Position numbers and translations under genes: made by a program. From Streptococcus mitis 17/34 (GTDB lineage Bacteria; Bacillota; Bacilli; Lactobacillales; Streptococcaceae): a stretch of DNA of 64,000 nt. The notes under the pieces were generated by a model. That model was not told where the DNA came from. It did not search any database and worked only from the letters and a program-made list of their open reading frames with translations. Positions 57,187 through 64,000 of the stretch are shown here, piece by piece. Location of the stretch: the NCBI GenBank assembly GCA_000430305.1, contig ASZZ01000006.1, forward strand, positions 62,001 to 126,000. The letters are read 5' to 3'. How positions within the stretch are numbered: the stretch's first letter is position 1; the number at the start of each line of letters is the position of its first letter.

Positions 57187-57738
57187 ATGAAAGCAATCGG
57201 TACGCAAACGTTACAGACAGACTGTTTGATTTTGAGAAGATTTGTGGAGAGTGATGCGGAAGCCATGTTTCAGAATTGGGCTTCGTCTGCTGAGAATCTG
57301 GCCTATGTCACCTGGAATCCCCATCCTGATGTCGAGGTGACTCGAAATTCGATTCGTAACTGGGTTGCCTCCTATACAAATCCCAACTATTACAAATGGG
57401 CCATTTGCCTCAAAGAAAAACCAGAGCAAGTGATTGGAGATATCAGCATCGTTAAGATAGATGAGGATGATTCAAGTTGTGAAATTGGCTATGTGCTAGG
57501 CAAGGCTTACTGGAGCTGTGGTATAATGACGGAGGCCTTGAAAGCTATCTTAGATTTCTGTTTTACTCAAGCAGGATTTCAAAAAATCAAAGCTCGTTAC
57601 GCCAGTCTCAACCCAGCTTCAGGCCGTGTCATGGAGAAGGCTGGAATGTTTTATCTAAAAACCATTACCAATGGTGTGGAAAGAAAAGGCTATCTTGCGG
57701 ATCTCATTTATTATCAGGTAAACAGGGAAGACTGTTAA
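57187..57738 (+). CDS. GNAT-family N-acetyltransferase (RimJ/RimL type)
   Basis: This 183-residue protein is of the Acetyltransf_3 type: LQTDCLILRRFVESDAEAMF at the start, IGYVLGKAYWSCGIMTEALKA (acetyl-CoA region), and ASLNPASGRVMEKAGM. Relatives acetylate ribosomal proteins or small molecules; the substrate here is unknown. I chose the ATG at 57187 (GCGAGGTAG upstream); an earlier frame start lies in the hairpin-rich spacer. Confidence 0.87.
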   Translation: MKAIGTQTLQTDCLILRRFVESDAEAMFQNWASSAENLAYVTWNPHPDVEVTRNSIRNWVASYTNPNYYKWAICLKEKPEQVIGDISIVKIDEDDSSCEIGYVLGKAYWSCGIMTEALKAILDFCFTQAGFQKIKARYASLNPASGRVMEKAGMFYLKTITNGVERKGYLADLIYYQVNREDC

Positions 57739-57879
57739 GCTTAAAATTTATTGCTTATCCGCTGATCTTATTTTTTATTTACTATTTCATATATCCTCTC
57801 TTTTCCGAATAAATAGATAGTAGCAATGAATCTAGTAAACCTAGATTTAAAAATGTGCTATAATGAAAGGAGAGAAAGT

Positions 57880-58754
57880 ATGACATTACGTCATCCGGGC
57901 ATCAGTCCAACTAATGACTTGGTTGCTAAGAAAATCTTCAGCAATCCAGAAATCACTTGTCAATTTATTCGCGATATGCTGGACTTACCAGCAAAAAATG
58001 TAACTATTTTGGAGGGAAGTAACATTCATGTCTTGCCTTCTCTGCCCTACTCGGCTCAAGATTTCTATACTAGCATAGACGTCTTGGCGGAGTTGGATAA
58101 TGGGACACAGGTTATTATCGAGATTCAGGTACATCATCAGAATTTTTCATCAATCGTTTGTGGGCTTACCTGTGCAGTCAGGTCAATCAAAACCTAGAAA
58201 AAATTCGTCAGCGAGAAGGTGATACACACCAGAGTTACAAACACATCGCACCTGTTTACGCTATCGCAATTGTGGATAGTAATTATTTCTCAGATGACTT
58301 GGCTTTTCATAGTTTTAGTATGCGAGAGGATACGACAGGTGAGGTCTTAACCATCACCAATAATGGACAAGAAAACCATCTGGTCAAGATGGCATTCTTG
58401 GAACTAAAAAAATATAGAGAAACCAGCAAAGACAAGGTTCGCAAGCCGTGGTTGGAGTTTTTCGGGAACAAACCCTTTACCCAAGAACCCGAGCGAGCCA
58501 TCAGCCAGGCAGACCAACTGCTGGACTATAAGAGCTGGTCCGAGGAGGACAGGAAAATGTTTAGTGAACAACGCAGACGCGAAGAACAAGCCTTGTTAGC
58601 GCAGGACTATGCCTTGGAAACTGCTAGGGCAGAAGGTATTGAACAGGGACTAAAAAAAGGGTTAGTAAATCTTGTTCGCCAGCATCTTTTAACAGCAGAG
58701 GTTGCGAGTGAGCAATTAGGCATGACCGTCGCTGAGTTTGAGGCACTATTGTAA
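57880..58754 (+). pseudogene. Rpn family / PD-(D/E)XK nuclease-transposase-like protein, frameshifted
   Basis: The first frame (MTLRHPGISPTNDLVAKKIF, then SIDVLAELDNGTQVIIEIQV with D-x(n)-ExQ active-site residues) breaks at 58143-58147. A T run there is one short for the expected HHQNFFINRLWAYLCSQVNQ. The second frame runs to 58754. The restored protein (~291 aa) belongs to the Rpn/YhgA-like PD-(D/E)XK family, once annotated as transposases and linked to DNA cleavage and recombination. AAAGGAGAG precedes the ATG and TATAAT lies at 57859-57864. A degraded partial copy follows downstream. Confidence 0.85.
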
Positions 58755-58767
58755 GAACTTCACAATA

Positions 58768-58918
58768 ATGGCATTCTTGGAACTAAAAAATACAGAGAAA
58801 CCAGCAAAGACGAGGTTCGCAAACCGTGGTTGGAGTTTTTTGGGAATAAGCTCTTTACCGAGCGAGCTATCAATCAAGCAGACCAACTGCTAGACTAAAG
58901 GGATGCTCTGAGGAGGAG
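58768..58918 (+). pseudogene. Degraded duplicate of part of the Rpn-family gene
   Basis: This segment repeats about 58390-58550 of the neighbouring gene with substitutions and small deletions (shared words ATGGCATTCTTGGAACT, CCGTGGTTGGAGTTTTT, GCAGACCAACTGCT). It carries stops in frame. It is a partial tandem duplication or the remains of a second family member. Confidence 0.85.
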
Positions 58919-58942
58919 TTTTTGTAAATCAATAAATCAATG

Positions 58943-58981
58943 ACAGATTTTTCCGCGATAGATGGAAGAATCTGTTTTTTT
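58943..58981 (+). terminator. Terminator downstream of the Rpn-family remnant
   Basis: ACAGATTTTTCC / GGAAGAATCTGT (one wobble or mismatch) is followed by seven Ts. Confidence 0.75.
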
Positions 58982-59117
58982 AGTTTACTAGATGTTGGCT
59001 CAAAAAAGTAAGATAGCTTACCTTTTACTCATGTTTTTTTGATTTATTTGAAGTATAATCTGATTAAATTCCTATTTTTCCCTATCATTGTCCCTGTTTT
59101 TTCTGGAGTTTTGGGGC

Positions 59118-59123
59118 TATAAT
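59118..59123 (+). promoter_or_regulatory. -10 box upstream of ccdA
   Basis: TATAAT in GGGGCTATAATAG lies 33 nt before the ccdA ATG. The rest of 58982-59117 is AT-rich with no gene seen. Confidence 0.55.
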
Positions 59124-59155
59124 AGTCCTATCAAATCAAAGAATGGAGGAAGGCA

Positions 59156-59866
59156 ATGGATAATATAATCTTTTTTATCAGTGTTTTTCTTGCTGGAATT
59201 CTTTCCTTCTTTTCTCCTTGTATCTTACCCTTGTTACCGGTTTATGCAGGGGTCTTGTTGGATGACAAAGATGGTTCTCAGGTTTCTAGTGGAAAATATT
59301 CAATCTCAGTTGTTAGTCTATTACGAACTCTGGCCTTTATAGCAGGAATTTCCTTTATCTTTATTTTGCTGGGTTATGGAGCTGGTTTTTTAGGCAATTT
59401 GCTGTATGCCTCTTGGTTTCAGTATGTGACGGGTGCGGTGATCATTCTCTTGGGCTTGCATCAGATGGAAGTCTTACATTTGAAGGGACTCTACAAGGAA
59501 AGAAGGCTACAATTACAGGGACAGGGGCAAAAGGGTAAGGGCTATAGTCAGGCATTTTTACTGGGGTTGACCTTTAGTTTTGCTTGGACGCCTTGTGTGG
59601 GGCCGGTTCTTGGCTCTGTTTTGGCCTTGGCGGCTTCAGGTGGCTCAGGTGCTTGGCAGGGAGCTGGTCTCATGTTGGTTTACACGCTGGGATTGGCACT
59701 ACCATTTTTGGTTCTAGCTCTCGCCTCCAGCTATGTTTTGAAATATTTCCGAAAACTCCATCCTTACCTCGGAACTCTCAAAAAAGTGGGTGGTTTCCTC
59801 ATTATCGTGATGGGAATCTTGGTGCTTTTGGGAAATGCTTCCATTTTGACTACATTATTTGAATAG
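59156..59866 (+). CDS. ccdA: CcdA-type thiol-disulfide transmembrane transporter
   Basis: The 236-residue protein has six hydrophobic helices, with FFSPCILPLLPVYAG and AWTPCVGPVLGSVLA carrying the paired redox cysteines of CcdA/DsbD. It passes electrons from cytoplasmic thioredoxin to extracytoplasmic thioredoxin-like proteins. GGAGGAAGG precedes the ATG. It is the first gene of a ccdA - thioredoxin lipoprotein - msrAB operon, known in pneumococcus as ccdA2-etrx2-msrAB2, so its partner is the following protein. Confidence 0.93.
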   Translation: MDNIIFFISVFLAGILSFFSPCILPLLPVYAGVLLDDKDGSQVSSGKYSISVVSLLRTLAFIAGISFIFILLGYGAGFLGNLLYASWFQYVTGAVIILLGLHQMEVLHLKGLYKERRLQLQGQGQKGKGYSQAFLLGLTFSFAWTPCVGPVLGSVLALAASGGSGAWQGAGLMLVYTLGLALPFLVLALASSYVLKYFRKLHPYLGTLKKVGGFLIIVMGILVLLGNASILTTLFE

Positions 59867-59879
59867 AGAGGAAGAAGAA

Positions 59880-60443
59880 ATGAAAAAATGGCAAACATGT
59901 CTCCTTGGAGTAGGATCAATCTGTTGCTTGGCAGCCTGTTCGGCTAAAAACATGTCAGACGAGTCTACTATGAAGGAGCAAACAAAAACAGAACAAGTCA
60001 GTTCACAAACTGCTACTAAAGGTCAGTCAGTCGCTGATTTCGAACTGACAGGAGTAGATGGCAAGACCTATCGCTTGTCTGATTACAAGGGCAAGAAAGT
60101 CTATCTCAAATTCTGGGCTTCTTGGTGTTCCATCTGTCTAGCTAGCCTTCCAGATACGGACGAAATCGCTAAAGAAGCTGGTGATGACTATGTAGTTTTG
60201 ACAGTGGTCTCTCCTGGCCACAAGGGGGAACAAGCTGAAGCAGATTTTAAGAACTGGTACAAGGGCTTGGATTATAAAAATTTCCCAGTTCTAATTGATC
60301 CATCAGGTAAACTTTTGGAAAGTTATGGTGTCCGTTCTTACCCAACTCAAGCCTTTATAGACAAGGAAGGCAAGCTGGTCAAAACACAACCAGGTTTTAT
60401 GGATAAGGATATGATTTTAAAAGAATTGAAAGAAATGGGGTAG
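59880..60443 (+). CDS. Extracellular thioredoxin-family lipoprotein (Etrx2-like)
   Basis: The 187-residue protein has a lipoprotein signal ending LAAC (C20) and a TlpA/ResA-like thioredoxin domain with WASWCSIC (C83 and C86) and the cis-proline in RSYPTQAFID. It is expected to carry electrons from CcdA to the MsrAB enzyme outside the membrane. I chose the ATG at 59880 (GAGAGGAAGAAGAA upstream); a start at 59859 would add seven residues before the signal and overlap ccdA. msrAB follows 9 nt later. Confidence 0.92.
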   Translation: MKKWQTCLLGVGSICCLAACSAKNMSDESTMKEQTKTEQVSSQTATKGQSVADFELTGVDGKTYRLSDYKGKKVYLKFWASWCSICLASLPDTDEIAKEAGDDYVVLTVVSPGHKGEQAEADFKNWYKGLDYKNFPVLIDPSGKLLESYGVRSYPTQAFIDKEGKLVKTQPGFMDKDMILKELKEMG

Positions 60444-60452
60444 AGAAAGGTC

Positions 60453-61565
60453 ATGAATGATAAAGTAAAATTGTTTGTCTTGGCAGGGATCTTTTTCCTA
60501 GCCATAACCGGTTTCTATTTTCTATTGATACGAAATGCAGGGCAGACAGATAGCTCTCAAATTGAGAAAGCGGCAGTTAGCCAAGGAGGAAAAACAGTGA
60601 AAAAAACAGAAATTAGTAAAGATGCAGACTTGCACGAAATTTATCTAGCTGGGGGATGTTTCTGGGGAGTGGAGGAATACTTCTCACGCGTGCCTGGAGT
60701 GACAGATGCCGTTTCAGGCTATGCAAATGGTAGAGGGGAAACAACCAAGTACGAATTGATTAACCAAACAGGACATGCGGAGACTGTCCATGTCACCTAT
60801 GATGCCAAGCAAATTTCCCTCAAGGAAATCCTGCTTCATTATTTCCGCATTATCAATCCAACTAGCAAAAATAAACAAGGAAATGATGTGGGGACCCAGT
60901 ACCGTACCGGTGTTTATTACACAGATGACAAGGATTTGGAAGTGATCAATCAAGTCTTTGATGAGGTAGCTAAGAAATATGACCAACCTCTGGCAGTTGA
61001 AAAGGAGCCCTTGAAGAATTTTGTGGTGGCTGAGGATTATCACCAAGACTACCTCAAGAAAAATCCAAATGGCTACTGTCATATCAATGTCAATCAGGCT
61101 GCTTATCCCGTCATCGATGCCAGCAAATATCCTAAGCCAAGTGATGAGGAATTGAAAAAGACCTTGTCACCTGAGGAGTATGCAGTCACCCAGAAAAATC
61201 AAACAGAACGCGCTTTTTCAAACCGCTACTGGGATAAATTTGAATCCGGTATCTATGTGGATGTAGCAACTGGCGAACCCCTCTTTTCATCAAAGGACAA
61301 GTTTGAGTCTGGTTGCGGTTGGCCTAGTTTTACCCAACCCATCAGTCCAGATGTTGCCACCTACAAAGAAGACAAGTCTTACAATATGACGCGCATGGAA
61401 GTGAGAAGCCGAGTTGGAGATTCTCACCTTGGCCATGTCTTTACGGACGGCCCACAGGACAAGGGTGGCTTGCGCTACTGTATCAATAGTCTTTCCATCC
61501 GCTTTATTCCTAAAGACCAAATGGAAGAAAAAGGATATGCTTATTTACTAGATTATGTCGATTAA
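60453..61565 (+). CDS. msrAB: Membrane-anchored bifunctional methionine sulfoxide reductase MsrA-MsrB
   Basis: This 370-residue protein has an N-terminal membrane helix (about 6-26). An MsrA domain follows (about 60-215, [11 protein letters not shown] with catalytic C69), then an MsrB domain (about 235-365, SGCGWPSF and [14 protein letters not shown] with C343). It repairs both stereoisomers of methionine sulfoxide in exported proteins, using electrons from the CcdA/thioredoxin pair encoded just upstream. The zinc-type CxxC pairs of some MsrB proteins are not visible. Its stop codon overlaps a reversed BOX element by one base. Confidence 0.95.
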   Translation: MNDKVKLFVLAGIFFLAITGFYFLLIRNAGQTDSSQIEKAAVSQGGKTVKKTEISKDADLHEIYLAGGCFWGVEEYFSRVPGVTDAVSGYANGRGETTKYELINQTGHAETVHVTYDAKQISLKEILLHYFRIINPTSKNKQGNDVGTQYRTGVYYTDDKDLEVINQVFDEVAKKYDQPLAVEKEPLKNFVVAEDYHQDYLKKNPNGYCHINVNQAAYPVIDASKYPKPSDEELKKTLSPEEYAVTQKNQTERAFSNRYWDKFESGIYVDVATGEPLFSSKDKFESGCGWPSFTQPISPDVATYKEDKSYNMTRMEVRSRVGDSHLGHVFTDGPQDKGGLRYCINSLSIRFIPKDQMEEKGYAYLLDYVD

Positions 61566-61776
61566 TACTCTTCGAAAATCAAATTAAAACCACGTCAGCG
61601 TCGCCTTACCGTGGGTAGAGTTGAGACTGGGCAAAAACTCAATTTGAGGAGAAAATAAAGCAAATTTTCTAATTTTAAAGCCTTTTTGCCCAGTATCTCT
61701 ATCTACAACCTCAAAGCAGTGCTTTGAGCAAACTGCGGCTAACTTCCTAGTTTTCTTTTTGATTTTCATTGAGTAT
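61565..61776 (-). repeat. BOX element (reverse orientation) interrupted by a small element
   Basis: Reading the minus strand it begins ATACTCAATGAAAATC at 61776, carries a partial boxB (CTTTGAGGTTGTAGAT), and ends with CGGTAAGGCGACGCTGACG and TTTTCGAAGAGTAT. The boxB part is interrupted by a 77-bp segment at 61623-61699. Confidence 0.88.
61623..61699. mobile_element. 77-bp MITE-like element nested in a BOX
   Basis: The ends are imperfect inverted repeats: GAGACTGGGCAAAAA at the left and TTTTTGCCCAGTATCTC at the right, with AT-rich sequence between. It separates BOX sequences that are contiguous in other copies and has no coding capacity. Confidence 0.65.
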
Positions 61777-61848
61777 AAGAGGGATTTCCTAAGCAGTTAG
61801 AGGAGAATTTTGCTATACTGATACTAGTAAGTGACAAAGGAGAGAAGC

Positions 61849-62586
61849 ATGACCTACACAATCTTAATCGTAGAAGATGAATATCTGGTGAGACAAGGCT
61901 TGACCAAGTTAGTCAATGTAGCAGCCTACGATATGGAAATCATCGGTCAGGCTGAAAATGGAAGGCAAGCTTGGGACTTGATTCAAAAGCAGGTGCCGGA
62001 TATCATTTTAACTGATATCAACATGCCTCAGCTAAATGGCATCCAGTTGGCCAGTCTGGTACGAGAAACCTATCCACAAGTTCATTTGGTCTTTTTAACA
62101 GGTTACGATGATTTTGATTATGCCTTGTCTGCTGTCAAACTAGGTGTCGATGACTACCTGCTCAAGCCCTTTTCTCGTCAGGACATTGAGGAAATGTTGG
62201 GGAAAATCAAGCAAAAGTTGGACAAGGAAGAGAAAGAAGAGCAGTTACAAGATTTACTGACCGATAAGTTTGAAGGAAATATTGCTCAGAAAATCCAGTC
62301 CCATCTATCCGATAGCCAATTTAGTTTAAAGAGCTTGGCCAATGACTTGGGCTTTAGCCCGACTTATCTGAGTTCTTTGATTAAGAAAGAATTGGGCTTG
62401 ACTTTTCAGGATTATTTGGTGCGAGAACGTGTCAAACAAGCCAAGCTCTTGCTTCTGACTACAGATCTGAAGATTTACGAGATAGCTGAAAAGGTTGGTT
62501 TTGAAGATATGAACTACTTTACCCAACGTTTTAAACAGATTGCAGGTGTGACACCTCGTCAGTTTAAGAAGGGAGAAGGTCGATGA
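61849..62586 (+). CDS. YesN-type response regulator (REC + AraC HTH)
   Basis: The 245-residue protein has an N-terminal receiver domain (phospho-acceptor D56 in ILTDINMP, acidic pair E9/D10, Lys in LLKPFS) and a C-terminal AraC-type double helix-turn-helix with FSPTYLSSLIKKELG and VGFEDMNYFTQRFK. It is predicted to bind DNA when phosphorylated by the kinase encoded next, with which it overlaps by four bases. I chose the ATG at 61849 (AAAGGAGAG upstream). In pneumococcus the pair after msrAB is TCS09, which fits this position. TATACT lies at 61814-61819. Confidence 0.92.
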   Translation: MTYTILIVEDEYLVRQGLTKLVNVAAYDMEIIGQAENGRQAWDLIQKQVPDIILTDINMPQLNGIQLASLVRETYPQVHLVFLTGYDDFDYALSAVKLGVDDYLLKPFSRQDIEEMLGKIKQKLDKEEKEEQLQDLLTDKFEGNIAQKIQSHLSDSQFSLKSLANDLGFSPTYLSSLIKKELGLTFQDYLVRERVKQAKLLLLTTDLKIYEIAEKVGFEDMNYFTQRFKQIAGVTPRQFKKGEGR

Positions 62587-64000
62587 AGCGTTCTTCTCTC
62601 CTAGTCAGAATGGTTATTTCCATTTTTCTGGTCTTTCTCATTCTCCTAGCTCTGGTTGGGACTTTCTACTATCAATCTAGTTCATCAGCTATTGAGGCTA
62701 CCATTGAAGGCAATAGCCAAACGACTATCAGCCAAACTAGCCACTTTATCCAGTCTTATATCAAAAAATTAGAAACCACCTCGACCAGTTTGACCCAGCA
62801 GGCGGATGTCCTAGCCTATGCTGAGAATCCCAGTCAAGACAAGGTCAAGGGAATCCGAAATCTGTTTTTGACCATCTTAAAGGCAGATCAGGATTTGAAA
62901 ACTGTTGTGCTGGTAACTAAATCTGGTCAGGTCATTTCTACAGATGATAGTGTGCAGATGAAAACTTCCTCAGATATGATGTCTGAGGATTGGTACCAAA
63001 AGGCTATTCATCAGGGAGCCATGCCCGTTTTGACTCCAGCTCGTAGATCAGATAGTCAGTGGGTCATTTCTGTCACTCAAGAACTTATTGATGCAAAGAG
63101 AGCCAATCTGGGTGTGCTTCGTTTGGATATTTCCTATGAAACTCTGGAAGCCTATCTCAACCAACTCCAGTTAGGACAGCAGGGCTTTGCCTTTATCATC
63201 AATGAAAACCATGAATTTGTTTACCATCCTAAACATACAGTTTATAGTTCGTCTAGCGAAATGGAGTCCATGAAACCCTACATTGAGACGGGACAGGGTT
63301 ATACTCCTGGATACAAATCCTACGTCAGTCAGGAACAGATTGCTGGAACAGATTGGACGGTTATAGGAGTGTCTTCGCTGGAAAAGTTAGACCAGGTTCG
63401 GAGTCAACTCTTGTGGACCTTGCTTGGGGCTAGTGTCACATCTCTTCTTGCCTGTCTCTGCTTGGTGTGGTTCAGTCTCAAGCGTTGGATTGCTCCTTTG
63501 AAGGATTTGAGAGAAACTATGCTGGAAATTGCTTCTGGGGCTCAAAATCTTCGTGCCAAGGAAGTTGGTGCCTATGAACTGAGAGAAGTGACTCGCCAAT
63601 TTAATGCCATGTTGGATCAGATTGATCAGCTGATGGCAGATGTGCGTAAGCAGGAAGAAACGACCCGTCAGTATGAACTTCAAGCCCTGTCGAGCCAGAT
63701 TAACCCCCATTTCCTCTATAACACCTTGGATACCATCATTTGGATGGCTGAATTTCAGGATAGTCAGCGAGTGGTGCAGGTGACAAAGTCTTTGGCAACC
63801 TATTTCCGCTTGGCACTTAATCAAGGCAAGGATTTGATTTGCCTGTCTGATGAAATCAATCATGTTCGCCAGTATCTCTTTATCCAGAAACAACGCTATG
63901 GAGATAAACTGGAATACGAGATTGAGGAAAATCCTGTCTTTGCTAATCTAGTCTTGCCTAAGCTGGTCCTACAACCCCTTGTAGAAAATGCTCTTTACCA
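62583..64000 (+). CDS. LytS/YesM-type sensor histidine kinase (3' end outside window)
   Basis: The open frame from ATG 62583 (overlapping the regulator stop by ATGA) runs to the window end, giving 472 codons. It shows a first membrane helix (about 9-31), an extracellular dCache-like sensor (about 35-270), a second helix (about 275-297), a HAMP segment, and a His_kinase domain with SSQINPHFLYNTLDTIIWM (phospho-acceptor H376). The window stops inside the N box (LQPLVENALY). The ATPase G box is missing. The ligand is unknown; many YesM-type kinases sense sugars or surface conditions. It partners the upstream regulator. Confidence 0.92.
   Translation, partial: MKRSSLLVRMVISIFLVFLILLALVGTFYYQSSSSAIEATIEGNSQTTISQTSHFIQSYIKKLETTSTSLTQQADVLAYAENPSQDKVKGIRNLFLTILKADQDLKTVVLVTKSGQVISTDDSVQMKTSSDMMSEDWYQKAIHQGAMPVLTPARRSDSQWVISVTQELIDAKRANLGVLRLDISYETLEAYLNQLQLGQQGFAFIINENHEFVYHPKHTVYSSSSEMESMKPYIETGQGYTPGYKSYVSQEQIAGTDWTVIGVSSLEKLDQVRSQLLWTLLGASVTSLLACLCLVWFSLKRWIAPLKDLRETMLEIASGAQNLRAKEVGAYELREVTRQFNAMLDQIDQLMADVRKQEETTRQYELQALSSQINPHFLYNTLDTIIWMAEFQDSQRVVQVTKSLATYFRLALNQGKDLICLSDEINHVRQYLFIQKQRYGDKLEYEIEENPVFANLVLPKLVLQPLVENALY

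Noticed and set aside
61584-61769. 61-codon minus-strand frame in the msrAB - response regulator gap
   Set aside because: It lies wholly in the BOX and nested element; repeat-derived.
1-64000. tRNA, rRNA or prophage genes
   Set aside because: No cloverleaf-ending CCA segments, rRNA words or phage structural genes were seen; a covariance search would settle small RNAs.

Overview
The window is a low-GC streptococcal chromosome segment, most likely from the Streptococcus mitis group (mitis/oralis/pneumoniae relatives). The evidence is YSIRK/LPXTG surface proteins, four BOX repeats with the typical core plus one interrupted copy, and gene blocks recalled from pneumococcus: aspC-asnS-rpsF-ssb-rpsR, murE-flippase-aliB-metB-patB-SNF2-murC-mltG-greA, pncB-nadE, and ccdA-thioredoxin-msrAB followed by a two-component system. 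No rRNA, tRNA, prophage or CRISPR array was seen.

Layout: (1) 1-17.3 kb holds three consecutive sortase-anchored proteins: the tail of an unidentified LPXTG protein, a 2766-residue GH20 plus GH84 hexosaminidase with several discoidin-like modules, and a BgaA-type GH2 beta-galactosidase. They share a C-terminal repeat family, and the two complete genes have a cre-like site about 31 nt before the start. (2) 17.3-20.3 kb is a patchwork of an IS3-family remnant, BOX elements, an FMN reductase and an MFS transporter. (3) 20.3-47.4 kb is housekeeping: YpmB-like protein, aspartate aminotransferase, AsnRS, S6/SSB/S18, HAD-cyclophilin fusion, methyltransferase and GIY-YIG protein, pyrophosphatase, cell-wall genes (murE, flippase, murC, mltG), AliB, sulfur amino acid PLP enzymes, SNF2 helicase and GreA. 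(4) 47.5-53.8 kb holds an amino acid permease and then an accessory islet (Rgg-type regulator, CAP-domain LPXTG protein, unknown membrane protein) bracketed by two near-identical copies of the permease terminator. (5) 53.8-59.1 kb has acetyltransferases, gene remnants, the NAD salvage pair pncB-nadE, a hairpin array and a broken Rpn/PD-(D/E)XK gene. (6) 59.1-64 kb is an extracytoplasmic methionine sulfoxide repair operon (CcdA, thioredoxin lipoprotein, MsrAB), then a YesN-type response regulator and a histidine kinase cut by the window end.

Between 26.8 and 58.2 kb nine otherwise conserved genes or gene pairs are broken by ten small indels. Nine fit loss of one base and most lie next to a short homopolymer. 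Either the assembly has indel errors there or this strain has many recent pseudogenes; the first seems likelier because essential genes (murE, ppaC) are hit. Affected genes are annotated over their full inferred extent.

Most noteworthy: the GH20-GH84 enzyme and its glycosidase cluster, the terminator-bracketed Rgg/CAP islet with operator-like repeats, a BOX element inserted inside the first codons of a NlpC/P60-like gene, a small TIR element nested inside another BOX, and three genes whose -10 boxes end 6-7 nt before the start codon and are probably leaderless.
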